DNA of 34,718 bases from an uncultured Bacteroidota bacterium (GCA_903903635.1 CAIUZK010000005.1:1-34718), one strand, 5' to 3'; positions 25,767 through 33,382 are shown, counted from the stretch's first letter. Numbers and translations are program-made. Notes: a model not told the origin generated them from the letters alone.

Positions 25767-26801
25767 ATGAAAAAATTATTACTTGGAGTTTGTGTTTCGG
25801 CTATGATGGTTGGGTCTGCTCAGGCGCAGGATGTGCACTTTACGCAATACTTCACATCACCACTCACACTCAATCCGGCGCTTACTGGTTTGGTATCTGA
25901 AGATTTCAGGTTTGCAGCCAACTACAGAACGCAGTGGAATTCGGTTTCACCAAATCCATATATTACAGGTACTGCATCTTTTGATCTGGCAATGCTTAAG
26001 GGTAAACTGCCTGAAGGCGATGCGCTGGGTCTTGGTCTGATGATGCTTTATGACAAATCAGGTTCGGGCGGTCTTACCAATACTACTCCGGGTCTTTCAT
26101 TGGCTTATCATAAGGCGTTTGGTTTCGACAGGCAGCAACACATTTCTATGGGTATGCAGGCCTATTATGTTATGAAATCGCTCGATTTCTCCAAACTTAC
26201 TTTCGAAGATATGTTTCAGGGTGGTGCGTGGACTCCAATCACTCATGAGAATTTCCCGAAAACAACCATCAGCTATGCCGATATCAATGCAGGTTTGATG
26301 TACTCAGGTAAACTGGCCGATCATGCTACCGGTTATTTTGGTTATTCTTACTACCATCTTACCAATCCTGTTGAAAGTTTCCTTGGCGATAATCATCCAA
26401 TACATTCCCGTCATACAGGCTACCTGGGTGGTTCGTTTGATATGAATGAGAATACAATCCTTTATGCATCAGGTCTTTTCCAGAGTCAGGCATCAGCTAC
26501 TGAAGTAGTATTGGGCGCTGCTGTAGGATTTGTACTTAATCCGGGCCACGATCAGGAATATGTAAAAAACACAGTATTCTATCTTGGTGGCTGGTATCGT
26601 TACGGAGATGCAGTTGCTCCTTACATCGGTGTAGAATGGTCGAAAATGCGTTTTGGCATCAGCTACGACGTAAACGTATCGAGCTTTACACCAGCTACCG
26701 GCGGTGCAGGTGCATACGAAATTTCATTGCAGTATTTTGGCCGTATCAACAGGCGCGAAAGAAATCCGCAGTACAACTGGTCTTGTCCTAAAGTATTCTA
26801 A
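25767..26801 (+). CDS. PorP/SprF-family type IX secretion-associated outer-membrane protein
   Basis: This 344-residue protein has a signal peptide (MKKLLLGVCVSAMMVGSAQA) followed directly by the family hallmark QDVHFTQYFTSPLTLNPALT. Further on are RFAANYRTQWNSV, a SFD strand, the LGLMMLYDKSGSG turn and LSLAYHKAF, all typical of PorP/SprF. These are outer-membrane beta-barrels; SprF in Flavobacterium is needed for export of the adhesin SprB, and many Bacteroidota genomes pair a PorP/SprF gene with a large repeat adhesin. Here the giant adhesin lies about 2.5 kb upstream on the same strand, with phaB, a pseudogene and upp between, so a functional pairing is possible but not shown by operon structure. 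It is a single-gene unit ending at a hairpin terminator. Confidence 0.88.
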   Translation: MKKLLLGVCVSAMMVGSAQAQDVHFTQYFTSPLTLNPALTGLVSEDFRFAANYRTQWNSVSPNPYITGTASFDLAMLKGKLPEGDALGLGLMMLYDKSGSGGLTNTTPGLSLAYHKAFGFDRQQHISMGMQAYYVMKSLDFSKLTFEDMFQGGAWTPITHENFPKTTISYADINAGLMYSGKLADHATGYFGYSYYHLTNPVESFLGDNHPIHSRHTGYLGGSFDMNENTILYASGLFQSQASATEVVLGAAVGFVLNPGHDQEYVKNTVFYLGGWYRYGDAVAPYIGVEWSKMRFGISYDVNVSSFTPATGGAGAYEISLQYFGRINRRERNPQYNWSCPKVF

Positions 26802-26826
26802 GAATAATCATAAATCAAAATAGTAT

Positions 26827-26853
26827 CAACCGGCTACCCTAAATAGCCGGTTG
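26827..26853. terminator. Hairpin terminator after the PorP/SprF gene
   Basis: CAACCGGCTA (26827-26836) pairs perfectly with TAGCCGGTTG (26844-26853) around a 7-nt loop, followed by a T-rich stretch (GTTATTTTAT) that runs into the stop codon of the convergent glycosylase gene. Confidence 0.85.
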
Positions 26854-26859
26854 GTTATT

Positions 26860-27465
26860 TTATAGCCCTTTTGACTTACTTACAAATTTATTGCCTTTGA
26901 GGTAAAACCGGTATGGGAGTAAAGCATCTGTTCCGGCATAAGCCACACCCACGCGGGTGGCAGCTATTATATCAGCATCATTTATCTCAATTCCCCTGTC
27001 TTCAATTCTAAGGCCATTACCAGATAGCCCAACCCCGGTTAATCCTGTATGGATGCCCAAAGCGGCACTCAAAGCCCCTGGCCCGGCAGTAAGAGCGGGC
27101 TTCAGTGTGGTCTTACCACGGCGTTGCAGCATTGCCTCTAAGCCTTCCGCCGGTTCGGCCGCCCTGATCAATACAGCATGGGGCACATCGGCTGCATTGG
27201 TAACCACATTGAACAAATGATGGATGCCATAACACAGAAACACATAAGCCACGCCTCCCCGGCTGTACATCACCTCAGTGCGGTTAGTGCGCCTGCCACC
27301 ATAAGCATGCGATGCTTTATCTGTAATGCCGCCATAAGCCTCCGTTTCTACTATCGTTGCAGATGTCCGGATACCATCAATGTGGGTAACCAGCACCTTG
27401 CCAAGCAGTTCGCGGGCTATCCTGACCACATCTTCCCGTAAATAAAACGATTCAGGCAGTATCAT
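26860..27465 (-). CDS. 3-methyladenine (alkyladenine) DNA glycosylase, AAG/MPG family
   Basis: This enzyme removes alkylated purines and hypoxanthine from DNA in base excision repair. With the start at 27465 it has 201 residues, normal for bacterial AAG. Features are ARELLGKVLV near the N-terminus, the catalytic glutamate in VETEAYGG (E42), DKASHAYGGRRTNRTEVMY, the AYVFLCYGIHHLFNVVT strand that carries the base-flipping region, AVLIRAAEP, and TAGPGALSAALGI near the end. The start was chosen because a perfect promoter (TTG, 19 bp, TATATTTG) ends 3 nt before ATG 27465; an in-frame upstream TTG at 27498 is part of the -33 box. The mRNA is probably leaderless. It is divergent from the RsmI-like gene. 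Confidence 0.9.
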   Translation of the reverse strand: MILPESFYLREDVVRIARELLGKVLVTHIDGIRTSATIVETEAYGGITDKASHAYGGRRTNRTEVMYSRGGVAYVFLCYGIHHLFNVVTNAADVPHAVLIRAAEPAEGLEAMLQRRGKTTLKPALTAGPGALSAALGIHTGLTGVGLSGNGLRIEDRGIEINDADIIAATRVGVAYAGTDALLPYRFYLKGNKFVSKSKGL

Positions 27466-27468
27466 ACC

Positions 27469-27498
27469 CAAATATAACAAATCGCCGGACGCCCGCAA
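27469..27498 (-). promoter_or_regulatory. Glycosylase promoter, spaced for leaderless transcription
   Basis: On the minus strand the -33 TTG is at 27496-27498 and the -7 TATATTTG at 27476-27469, with exactly 19 bp between. Only 3 nt separate the -7 box from the ATG, so transcription should begin at or next to the A of the start codon. Confidence 0.7.
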
Positions 27499-27507
27499 TT
27501 CTGAATT

Positions 27508-27538
27508 TTGGTTATTGAACCCGAAAAGATGAACTTTG
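27508..27538 (+). promoter_or_regulatory. RsmI-like gene promoter, spaced for leaderless transcription
   Basis: TTG at 27508-27510 and GAACTTTG at 27531-27538 are 20 bp apart; the -7 box has one mismatch (G for the first T of TAnnTTTG). The ATG at 27543 follows after 4 nt. The two -33 boxes of this divergent pair lie back to back, 9 bp apart. Confidence 0.55.
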
Positions 27539-27542
27539 AACC

Positions 27543-28256
27543 ATGCCTGACAAAACGAATACCGGTACCTTGTACCTTATCCCGATTCCAATAGCAGAGG
27601 GTGCATTGCAAACGCTGTCTCCCGAGATAGGGCAATATACAGGTAAGATTGCCCATTACTTTGTAGAAGATCTGCGAACAGCCCGCAGATTCCTGCGGTC
27701 GCTGCATAAGGAACTGGTAATAGATAATCTGCATTTTTCAGAAATAGACAAACATACAGGTCCGGATAAAGCTACACTTCGCCAATGGCTGAAAGATGGC
27801 CATGATGTGGGCATAATGAGTGAGGCTGGCTGCCCCGGCATTGCCGACCCTGGCGCCGACCTTGTAGCCGTGGCACAATCAATGGGGGCGAATGTGATCC
27901 CGCTGGTAGGCCCCAACTCGCTGATACTCGCCCTGATGGCATCTGGCCTGAATGGTCAGAGCTTTAGCTTTACCGGTTACCTGCCTGTGAAAGAGCCACT
28001 GAGATCAAAACGGATAAAAGACCTGGAGGCAATTTCTGTAAAAGAAAACCAGACTCAGTTGTTTATAGAAACGCCTTACAGAAACGACCACCTGCTGGCC
28101 GATCTGCTTAAAAACTGCAACCCCAAAACCCGTGTTTGTATAGCCCGTAATATAACGACACCAGAGGCTATGATTAAAACCAAAACAATAGCTGAGTGGA
28201 ATAAGGCGATACCTCAATTGGGCAAGGCTCCGGCAGTATTTCTGTTACTTGGGTAA
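27543..28256 (+). CDS. SAM-dependent tetrapyrrole-methylase-fold methyltransferase, RsmI-like
   Basis: This 237-residue protein starts with GTLYLIPIPIAEGALQTLS, and residues 93-104 read SEAGCPGIADPG, corresponding to the SDAGTPLISDPG motif of RsmI. VGPNSLILALMASGL, SFTGYLP and LFIETPYRNDHLL follow in RsmI order. RsmI 2'-O-methylates C1402 of 16S rRNA. The protein is shorter than E. coli RsmI (about 286 residues): the C-terminal helical extension is missing, and the N-terminal VATPIGNL is replaced by LIPIPIAEG. This shorter form is common in Bacteroidota and its target is less certain, so I give no symbol. It is convergent with the glycosyltransferase gene, whose stop lies 4 nt away. Confidence 0.82.
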   Translation: MPDKTNTGTLYLIPIPIAEGALQTLSPEIGQYTGKIAHYFVEDLRTARRFLRSLHKELVIDNLHFSEIDKHTGPDKATLRQWLKDGHDVGIMSEAGCPGIADPGADLVAVAQSMGANVIPLVGPNSLILALMASGLNGQSFSFTGYLPVKEPLRSKRIKDLEAISVKENQTQLFIETPYRNDHLLADLLKNCNPKTRVCIARNITTPEAMIKTKTIAEWNKAIPQLGKAPAVFLLLG

Positions 28257-28260
28257 TGGA

Positions 28261-29400
28261 TCATTTTACAGTACGACCTTTCCATTTATAACCACCCATA
28301 AACCCCATGAAGCCGGCCAGAATAATATATGCGATGTGTAATGGTTGGAGGATGGCAAAATACCTGAGCACCTTTGTGCGCTTAAAATAGACGGCTACCG
28401 GAACCAGGAAAATATACTCGGCCATGATTTTTGTTACCAGCATTGCGGCAAGTAACCCTAGCAACCATGGACTGAACAAAGACAGGATAACAAGAACCAA
28501 AAATGAAAGGTTAAAGAGATACACCAATAGCAGTATGGCTGTTAGCCTGGAATCCTGGTACTTGCCAGACTTGGAAGCCCATCTTATTCGCTGACGAAGA
28601 AAGGAGATCCAGTCGGGTTGCGGAGTGGTGGTTACAATAGCCTTAGCAGATTTGAGATAGGCAATGCCACCGGGTGCTGCATTGCTGAGTTTCATCATCA
28701 GCAGGTAGTCGTCGCCTGATGCGAGATGGTCTATTCCCTCATAACCACCCGCCTTTTGGAAGGCAGCTTTTGAGAAAGCCAGATTGGCGCCATTGCTCAT
28801 GTTGCCGAGATTTAGTTTATGGGCCGCGGCAGTAATGCCCTGCATGCTCATAAAGTCGGTAAGCTGGAAGTTGTGGAGTATACTGCCATCTGAAGTATAG
28901 ATGACAGGAGCAACAATCATTTTGGGCTGGTCTCTCTCGAATATGGCAGCGATGTGCATCAGCCAGTCGGGGCTTGCAGTACAGTCGGCATCGGTGGTTA
29001 CAATGAGGGTTCCATTGCTGCAATTGATGCCAGCAGTAAGCGCTGCTTTTTTATAAGCATTGATAGTCTTGCCTGGTTCCATATGTTCGGCAAGAGATAA
29101 GTACCTTACTTTGGTATCCCGGATGCCGGTAACTATTCCGGCTGTTGCATCATCGGAATGATCATCGACCACGATAATCTCGAATAAATGCGCAGGATAA
29201 TGCTGGGCCAGTATTGAACTGATGCACGGGCCAATAGTTGCTTCCTCATTTCGGGCCGGCACCACAACTGAAATAAAGGTAACAGGCGTATAGCCCGGCG
29301 GTAATATAAACTCAGGTTGCATGGCCCAGCCCCTTGAATAGGCCGCCATAAGCAGCACATATACCAGAGTGAGCATTATGCAGATGAATGTAATTATCAT
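28261..29400 (-). CDS. Membrane-anchored family 2 glycosyltransferase
   Basis: This 379-residue protein has one N-terminal hydrophobic helix (ITFICIMLTLVYVLLMAA), a GT-A catalytic domain and about three C-terminal helices. Catalytic motifs are VVPARNEE (47-53), VVDDHSDD (77-84), TDADC (136-140, the DxD), SGDD (228-231) and QRIRW (270-274, the Q/RxxRW motif of processive GT2 enzymes). It should use a nucleotide sugar on the cytoplasmic side of the inner membrane; the acceptor is unknown. The start lies 1 nt after the stop of the alpha/beta hydrolase gene, indicating translational coupling. Its end is 4 nt from the convergent RsmI-like gene, with no room for a separate terminator. Confidence 0.86.
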   Translation of the reverse strand: MIITFICIMLTLVYVLLMAAYSRGWAMQPEFILPPGYTPVTFISVVVPARNEEATIGPCISSILAQHYPAHLFEIIVVDDHSDDATAGIVTGIRDTKVRYLSLAEHMEPGKTINAYKKAALTAGINCSNGTLIVTTDADCTASPDWLMHIAAIFERDQPKMIVAPVIYTSDGSILHNFQLTDFMSMQGITAAAHKLNLGNMSNGANLAFSKAAFQKAGGYEGIDHLASGDDYLLMMKLSNAAPGGIAYLKSAKAIVTTTPQPDWISFLRQRIRWASKSGKYQDSRLTAILLLVYLFNLSFLVLVILSLFSPWLLGLLAAMLVTKIMAEYIFLVPVAVYFKRTKVLRYFAILQPLHIAYIILAGFMGFMGGYKWKGRTVK

Positions 29401-29401
29401 G

Positions 29402-30211
29402 CTATAAAAGGCTTGCGGCTATCTGCTGTGCAGATTCGTGATCTAATATTCTATGGCCTTTTTCCAAAATGTGCACCTGAACTGAACCAAGGCCATCGCT
29501 GAATTTTGTGGCCAAGGAAGCAGTAATGATCTTATCATAAGCCCCCATAAAGATAATGACTGAAACCTGGTGTGTTGCAATTACATTTTTTACCTGCTTT
29601 GGTTCGGGCATTATTTCGCTCATTGAGGGCCAGACCCGGAGTAAAAATTCCCGGCTTTCGGTGGATTGCATAAAATGCATGGCAAATTTATACCTTGAAT
29701 TATGAACCAGTTTTATATTCCTGAGTAGCTTCATGATGCGGAAATATGGACCAGGCTGCAGCAACATGTTCCGGAAGAATTTTTTGCCGAAGTAGTTTTT
29801 TGTAAAGAAATAGTAATACGGGTCTTTACGCAGGCCATCGGGGGCAATAAGGATAACCTTATCAATCAGAGTGGGTAATGCTGAAATCAGGGCAAGACAA
29901 ACCCTGCCTCCCAGGCTATAACCTAAAAGCGATACTTTTTCAACCTTATATACTTTTAACAGTCCTTCAATAAGTGCGGAAAGGTCGTTTAAACTCAGCT
30001 TTACACCTTCACTCCAGTTACTGCCGCCATGATGCGGCAGATCGATAGATATGATGGTATAATCCTGTTGCAGATGGCTCACAACTGGCAGGAAAATCTG
30101 TGATGTATCTCCATACCCATGGAATGCCAACAACAGGCACTTTCCACTGCCCCACTTGAGGTAGTGTAATTGCTGCGAGCCGGCCGCCAGATATCCTGAT
30201 TGTTCAGTCAT
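29402..30211 (-). CDS. Alpha/beta-fold hydrolase coupled to a glycosyltransferase
   Basis: This 269-residue protein has the oxyanion-hole motif FHGYGDT (30-36), the IDLPHHGGS strand-loop, the nucleophile elbow GYSLGG with S99, an acid at D226 (GAYDKI) and the catalytic histidine at H253 (KGHRILDHE). The triad is complete, so an esterase, lipase or similar activity is expected. A cap domain spans about residues 127-200, with several aromatic and basic residues (YYYFFTKNYFGKKFF) that suggest a membrane or lipid surface. There is no signal peptide. It is the first gene of a two-gene unit with the GT2 downstream, so both may act on the same envelope lipid or glycan; this is inference from coupling. 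Confidence 0.82.
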   Translation of the reverse strand: MTEQSGYLAAGSQQLHYLKWGSGKCLLLAFHGYGDTSQIFLPVVSHLQQDYTIISIDLPHHGGSNWSEGVKLSLNDLSALIEGLLKVYKVEKVSLLGYSLGGRVCLALISALPTLIDKVILIAPDGLRKDPYYYFFTKNYFGKKFFRNMLLQPGPYFRIMKLLRNIKLVHNSRYKFAMHFMQSTESREFLLRVWPSMSEIMPEPKQVKNVIATHQVSVIIFMGAYDKIITASLATKFSDGLGSVQVHILEKGHRILDHESAQQIAASLL

Positions 30212-30510
30212 GGGTTGATTATGCTATAGTGTTGGTTTAAAATGGTATTCTAACTATTAAGGTTTGATTGCCGGTATTTTGGTTAAGTGAAAATGGAAAC
30301 CAGTAACAAATTTACTTCTATTTTTTTGTAGGTATCGTAGTGAGCAGTATAATGAGGCGTAACTTTTAATAAAAAGGGCAGTTCGTGATTGTCCATTCAA
30401 TTGGTAGCTGTATGAACTGAAGAAAGGGAAATACTGTAATCCCAAAAAATCAGTTTTTCCAGTTCAGGTAATGGAGGAATTATTGGTGTTTCAACAATCA
30501 AAAATATTGT
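30212..30510. other. Intergenic region between the hydrolase and CNNM genes
   Basis: This is divergent spacer DNA with no supported gene. No good TAnnTTTG box was found for the hydrolase. The short in-frame extension of the CNNM gene (from ATG 30471) lies partly here, but promoter position argues against its use. Confidence 0.35.
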
Positions 30511-30518
30511 TATCTTTG
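30511..30518 (+). promoter_or_regulatory. CNNM gene -7 element close to the start codon
   Basis: TATCTTTG is a full match to TAnnTTTG and ends 6 nt before ATG 30525, predicting a leaderless or nearly leaderless mRNA. At the usual -33 distance the sequence is GTTTC (30488-30492), a weak match. Confidence 0.5.
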
Positions 30519-30524
30519 GGAGCC

Positions 30525-31787
30525 ATGGACATGACGCATCTGTTATTGTATATATTTGGATGTATTCTGCTGATCGGTTTTTTTGCAGGAACTGAAATCG
30601 CTTTTATATCAGCCAATAAACTAAATATTGAGTTACGTAAAAAGCAGGGTAAATTCTCGGGGCAGATCCTTGCCCGGTTTATGGAGAATCCTTCGGAGTT
30701 TATTGGGACCAGCCTTGTAGGAGTGAATGTATTTGTGGTTATTTATGGCTTGCTGGCCTCGCAGGCTACCAATATGCTGCTGGCCCAGTATCACATTGAG
30801 CTTTCGGAATACTACAAGCTACTGCTGGATACTTTTCTGGCTACGCTGGTAATACTGATCTTTGCTGAGTTTCTGCCAAAGGCTATCTTCCGATCGAAAG
30901 CGGAAGCTGTGCTTACATTGTTTAGCGTGCCTATGCTGATCATGTACTGGATATTTTATCCGGTAGCCAAGGTGTTTGTTTCTATATCCGAGTTTATTCT
31001 CAAGTACCTGTTTAATGTGCGCATCAAGGAGAACAAACAGATATTTAACAGGGTGGACCTGGAATTGCTGGTGAAGCAAAACATGCATGGCCACGAAAAT
31101 GAAAACAGCGAGGTGAACACTGAACTGTTTGAAAACGCACTATACCTGGTGAATGTGAAGATAAGGAAGTGCATGGTTCCCAGGAATGAAATCGAAGCAA
31201 TAGATGTAACATCTACTATTACAGAAACGAGGAAGAAGTTTATTGATACCAAGCTGAGCAAGATAATTGTGTATGAGGAGTCGATAGATAATATAGTGGG
31301 ATATATACACCACCTGGATCTTAACCGCAGACCCGCATCGATAAAGGAGATACTGCATACCATTACCCCTGTGCCTGAGGCAATGAGCGCGGTGGACCTG
31401 ATGAACAGGTTTACCAAGGAGCGCAAGAGCATAGCATGGGTTGTGGATGAGTTTGGCGGTACTGCAGGTATTGTGACCATGGAGGATGTGCTGGAGGAGA
31501 TTTTCGGAGACATAAATGATGAGTATGATGAACAGGAGTTTGTGGAAAAACAGCTCGCTGAAAATGAATATATTTTTAGCGGCAGACTGGAACTGGATTA
31601 CCTGAATGAGAAGTATGGTTTCAACTTCCCTACTGATGAGTCGGAGACGTTGTCGGGGTATATAATTACTGAACATGAGAAGATACCTAAGATAAAGGAG
31701 CGGATAGTGCTGGGTAAGTATGAGTTTGATGTGCTGCTGGTGACGGATACGAGGATAGAGACGGTGAAGATGAAGGTGTTCAGGTAG
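30525..31787 (+). CDS. CNNM/CorC-type (HlyC family) transporter-regulator membrane protein
   Basis: With the start at 30525 this is a 420-residue protein. It has an N-terminal CNNM (DUF21) domain of about four hydrophobic segments (about 1-170, beginning LLLYIFGCILLIGFFAGTEI, with FIGTSLVGVNVFVVIYGLLA and FAEFLPKAIFRS), a CBS pair (about 185-325, with MVPRNEIEAID and VVDEFGGTAGIVTMEDVLEE), and a C-terminal CorC_HlyC domain ending in VKMKVFR. Family members are linked to Mg2+ or Co2+ efflux; Bacteroidota also have the related gliding-motility protein GldE. An in-frame ATG at 30471 would add 18 residues, but the TATCTTTG box at 30511-30518 lies inside that extension, so I prefer 30525. It is a single-gene unit followed directly by an octamer array. 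Confidence 0.85.
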   Translation: MDMTHLLLYIFGCILLIGFFAGTEIAFISANKLNIELRKKQGKFSGQILARFMENPSEFIGTSLVGVNVFVVIYGLLASQATNMLLAQYHIELSEYYKLLLDTFLATLVILIFAEFLPKAIFRSKAEAVLTLFSVPMLIMYWIFYPVAKVFVSISEFILKYLFNVRIKENKQIFNRVDLELLVKQNMHGHENENSEVNTELFENALYLVNVKIRKCMVPRNEIEAIDVTSTITETRKKFIDTKLSKIIVYEESIDNIVGYIHHLDLNRRPASIKEILHTITPVPEAMSAVDLMNRFTKERKSIAWVVDEFGGTAGIVTMEDVLEEIFGDINDEYDEQEFVEKQLAENEYIFSGRLELDYLNEKYGFNFPTDESETLSGYIITEHEKIPKIKERIVLGKYEFDVLLVTDTRIETVKMKVFR

Positions 31788-31792
31788 GTTGG

Positions 31793-31904
31793 TTGATTGG
31801 TTGATTGGTTGATAAGTTGATTGGTTGATTAGTTGATTAGTTGATAGGTTAATAGGTTGATAGGTTAATAGGTTAATAGGTTAATGGGTTAATAGGTTAA
31901 TAGG
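31793..31904 (+). repeat. 14-unit octamer array (TTGATTGG/TTAATAGG)
   Basis: The 112 bp form 14 consecutive 8-bp units in register: TTGATTGG, TTGATAAG, TTGATTAG, TTGATAGG and TTAATAGG. It is the same family as the array at 6172-6435 but drifting towards TTAATAGG at its right end. It starts 5 bp after the stop codon of the CNNM gene. Confidence 0.92.
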
Positions 31905-31905
31905 T

Positions 31906-31936
31906 TCACGCCTTCGCTGAAGCTATGGCGGGCGAG
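31906..31936. repeat. Dispersed CGCCATAGCTTCAGCG-type repeat
   Basis: The minus strand contains CGCCATAGCTTCAGCGAAGG. A close relative in the opposite orientation is at 2691-2720 (GCGCCATAGCTTCTTCAGCG), and a more diverged one is at 2992-3019 (GCCTTAGCTTTAGCGGTGGC). CTTC-GCT-GAAG inside it can form a short hairpin. Confidence 0.5.
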
Positions 31937-31960
31937 GGATAGGTTTTCGTCTTTGATGAA

Positions 31961-32005
31961 GGTGTGGTGTGGTGTGGTGTGGTGTGGTGTGGTGTGGTGT
32001 GGTGT
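31961..32005 (+). repeat. Pentanucleotide tract GGTGT x9 in a promoter region
   Basis: Nine perfect copies of GGTGT end 1 bp before TAATTTTA (32007-32014), a one-mismatch -7 box for the 3-hydroxyanthranilate dioxygenase gene, whose ATG is at 32033. The position expected for the -33 box lies inside the tract. Copy-number change by slipped strands would alter spacing in 5-bp steps, a classic arrangement for phase variation. Confidence 0.85.
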
Positions 32006-32032
32006 TTAATTTTAGAATAAAAACAAGTATAA

Positions 32033-32548
32033 ATGATACAGCGCCCGTTTAATCTGAACAAATGGATAGAGGATAATCGCCACTTATTGAAGCCGCCTGT
32101 GGGTAACCAGATTGTATATAAGGAGGCCGGTGATTTTATTGTGATGATTGTCGGTGGGCCTAACAGTCGTAAGGATTTTCATTATAACGAGGGTGAGGAA
32201 TTGTTTTACCAACTGGAAGGCGATGTTGTAGTAAAGATCCAGAAGGAAGGCAAGATAGTAGATATTGAGATTAAGCAAGGGGATATGTTTCTTTTGCCAG
32301 GAAGAACACCTCATTCGCCACAACGCGGACCCAATACCGTGGGGCTGGTGCTGGAGATAAAACGCAAGACAGAGGAGAAGGATGGGTTTATGTGGTTTTG
32401 CGAGAATTGCCATGAGAAACTATACGAAGAATTCATGCATGTAAGCGATATAGTGGCGCAACTCCCCCCGGTAATGAACGCCTTTTATGCTGATGAGCAT
32501 AAGCGCACCTGCAAAAAGTGCGGGGCGGTGATGCAACCTCCAAAATAG
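32033..32548 (+). CDS. nbaC: 3-hydroxyanthranilate 3,4-dioxygenase
   Basis: This cupin enzyme opens the ring of 3-hydroxyanthranilate, the step leading to quinolinate (NAD synthesis) or to further degradation of tryptophan or nitrobenzoate. It has 171 residues. Iron ligands are H50, E56 and H94 (KDFHYNEGEE and PHSPQR), and substrate-binding R46, R98 and E109 are in place. The C-terminal rubredoxin-like metal site has C123, C126, C160 and C163. These match the characterised bacterial enzyme at a constant offset of one residue. No other kynurenine-pathway gene is in the window. The promoter spacer is made of GGTGT repeats, so expression may be switchable. Confidence 0.93.
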   Translation: MIQRPFNLNKWIEDNRHLLKPPVGNQIVYKEAGDFIVMIVGGPNSRKDFHYNEGEELFYQLEGDVVVKIQKEGKIVDIEIKQGDMFLLPGRTPHSPQRGPNTVGLVLEIKRKTEEKDGFMWFCENCHEKLYEEFMHVSDIVAQLPPVMNAFYADEHKRTCKKCGAVMQPPK

Positions 32549-32585
32549 ATCTGTTTGTTTAACCATTGTTCCAAACAACTGCCGA

Positions 32586-33329
32586 TCACTTCTTCTTCAT
32601 GCCGGGATACTTCATGTTGAGGGAGGTAAGGGTTTTGTGCAGGGCTTTGGCTACGAGGTATGATTTGTACCAGTTCTGATCGGCGGGGATGATGTGCCAG
32701 GGGATATCGGAGCAATGAGCAAATACGTCTTCATAGTACTTCATATAGGTGTCCCAGAGTTTAGATTCTTTAATATCTTCGGGGCTGTATTTCCACATTT
32801 TCTGAGGCTTGCTTATCCTTTCTTCCAGCCGCTCCAACTGCTCCTTATGTGAGACATGCAGGTAGAACTTGAGTATATGGGTATCGTTGTGCTGTGTGAG
32901 CAACCGCTCGAAATCGTTTATGGCGTGCATCCTTTTGCGGGCGGTATCATCATCGGTAAGTCCGTGCACACGGGTGACGAGTACATCTTCGTAATGGGAG
33001 CGGTTGAAGATATGGATCATGCCACGCGCCGGAACACGGTTGTGTATGCGCCACAGAAAATCGTGCGCCAGTTCGTCGTTGGTTGGCTCTTTAAAGGAGT
33101 TGACATTTACGCCCTGTGGGTTCATGCTGGTGAACACATCGCGGGTAAGCCCGTCCTTGCCGCTTGCATCCATGCCCTGAATGACTATGAGTATGCTGTG
33201 TTTGTTTTCGGCATACATGAGGTTCTGGAGCTCATCAAGGCCTTTAAGGATGCCGGCGAGGGCTACCTTTGTTTTGGCCTTATCGGTGCCTTTTGGCGCT
33301 TTTGTATCGATGTCTTTTAAGTGTATCAT
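32586..33329 (-). CDS. Polyphosphate kinase 2 family protein
   Basis: This 247-residue protein uses inorganic polyphosphate to phosphorylate nucleotides. Motifs are the Walker A-like GMDASGKDG (52-60), VNVNSFKEPTNDELAHDFLW (75-94), the lid FNRSHYEDVLVTRVHG (108-123), and ISKPQKMWKYSPEDIKESK with the Walker B-side aspartate in DTYMKYYEDVF. It is a single-domain PPK2 of the usual 230-300 residue size, close in style to the AMP/ADP-phosphorylating groups (PPK2 class III-like), but the exact substrate cannot be read. It ends 37 nt from the convergent nbaC gene with no strong terminator. No TAnnTTTG box was found upstream. Confidence 0.9.
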   Translation of the reverse strand: MIHLKDIDTKAPKGTDKAKTKVALAGILKGLDELQNLMYAENKHSILIVIQGMDASGKDGLTRDVFTSMNPQGVNVNSFKEPTNDELAHDFLWRIHNRVPARGMIHIFNRSHYEDVLVTRVHGLTDDDTARKRMHAINDFERLLTQHNDTHILKFYLHVSHKEQLERLEERISKPQKMWKYSPEDIKESKLWDTYMKYYEDVFAHCSDIPWHIIPADQNWYKSYLVAKALHKTLTSLNMKYPGMKKK

Positions 33330-33339
33330 AGTTGACTAG

Positions 33340-33382
33340 CCCGTCCCATTGCAGAAACGGTACCTTGTTGCGGGGCTTTACA
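33340..33382. repeat. 43-nt dispersed repeat, copy 1
   Basis: Contains ACCTTGTTGCGGGGCTTTAC. Copy 2 is at 33966-34008. The two agree at about 35 of 43 positions by eye; their 3' parts agree best. Confidence 0.6.

Noticed and set aside
27465-27498. Longer start of the DNA glycosylase at TTG 27498
   Set aside because: The TTG is the -33 box of a well-formed promoter, and the family length fits the ATG at 27465.
30471-30524. Upstream ATG of the CNNM gene adding 18 residues
   Set aside because: A full-consensus TATCTTTG box lies within the extension, and the hydrophobic first helix starts right after ATG 30525.
30956-31676. Long minus-strand frames opposite the CNNM gene
   Set aside because: They are complementary shadows of a clearly coding plus-strand gene and have no family features.
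32856-33320. 154-residue plus-strand frame opposite PPK2
   Set aside because: The PPK2 motifs on the minus strand are unmistakable; the opposite frame has no recognisable features.
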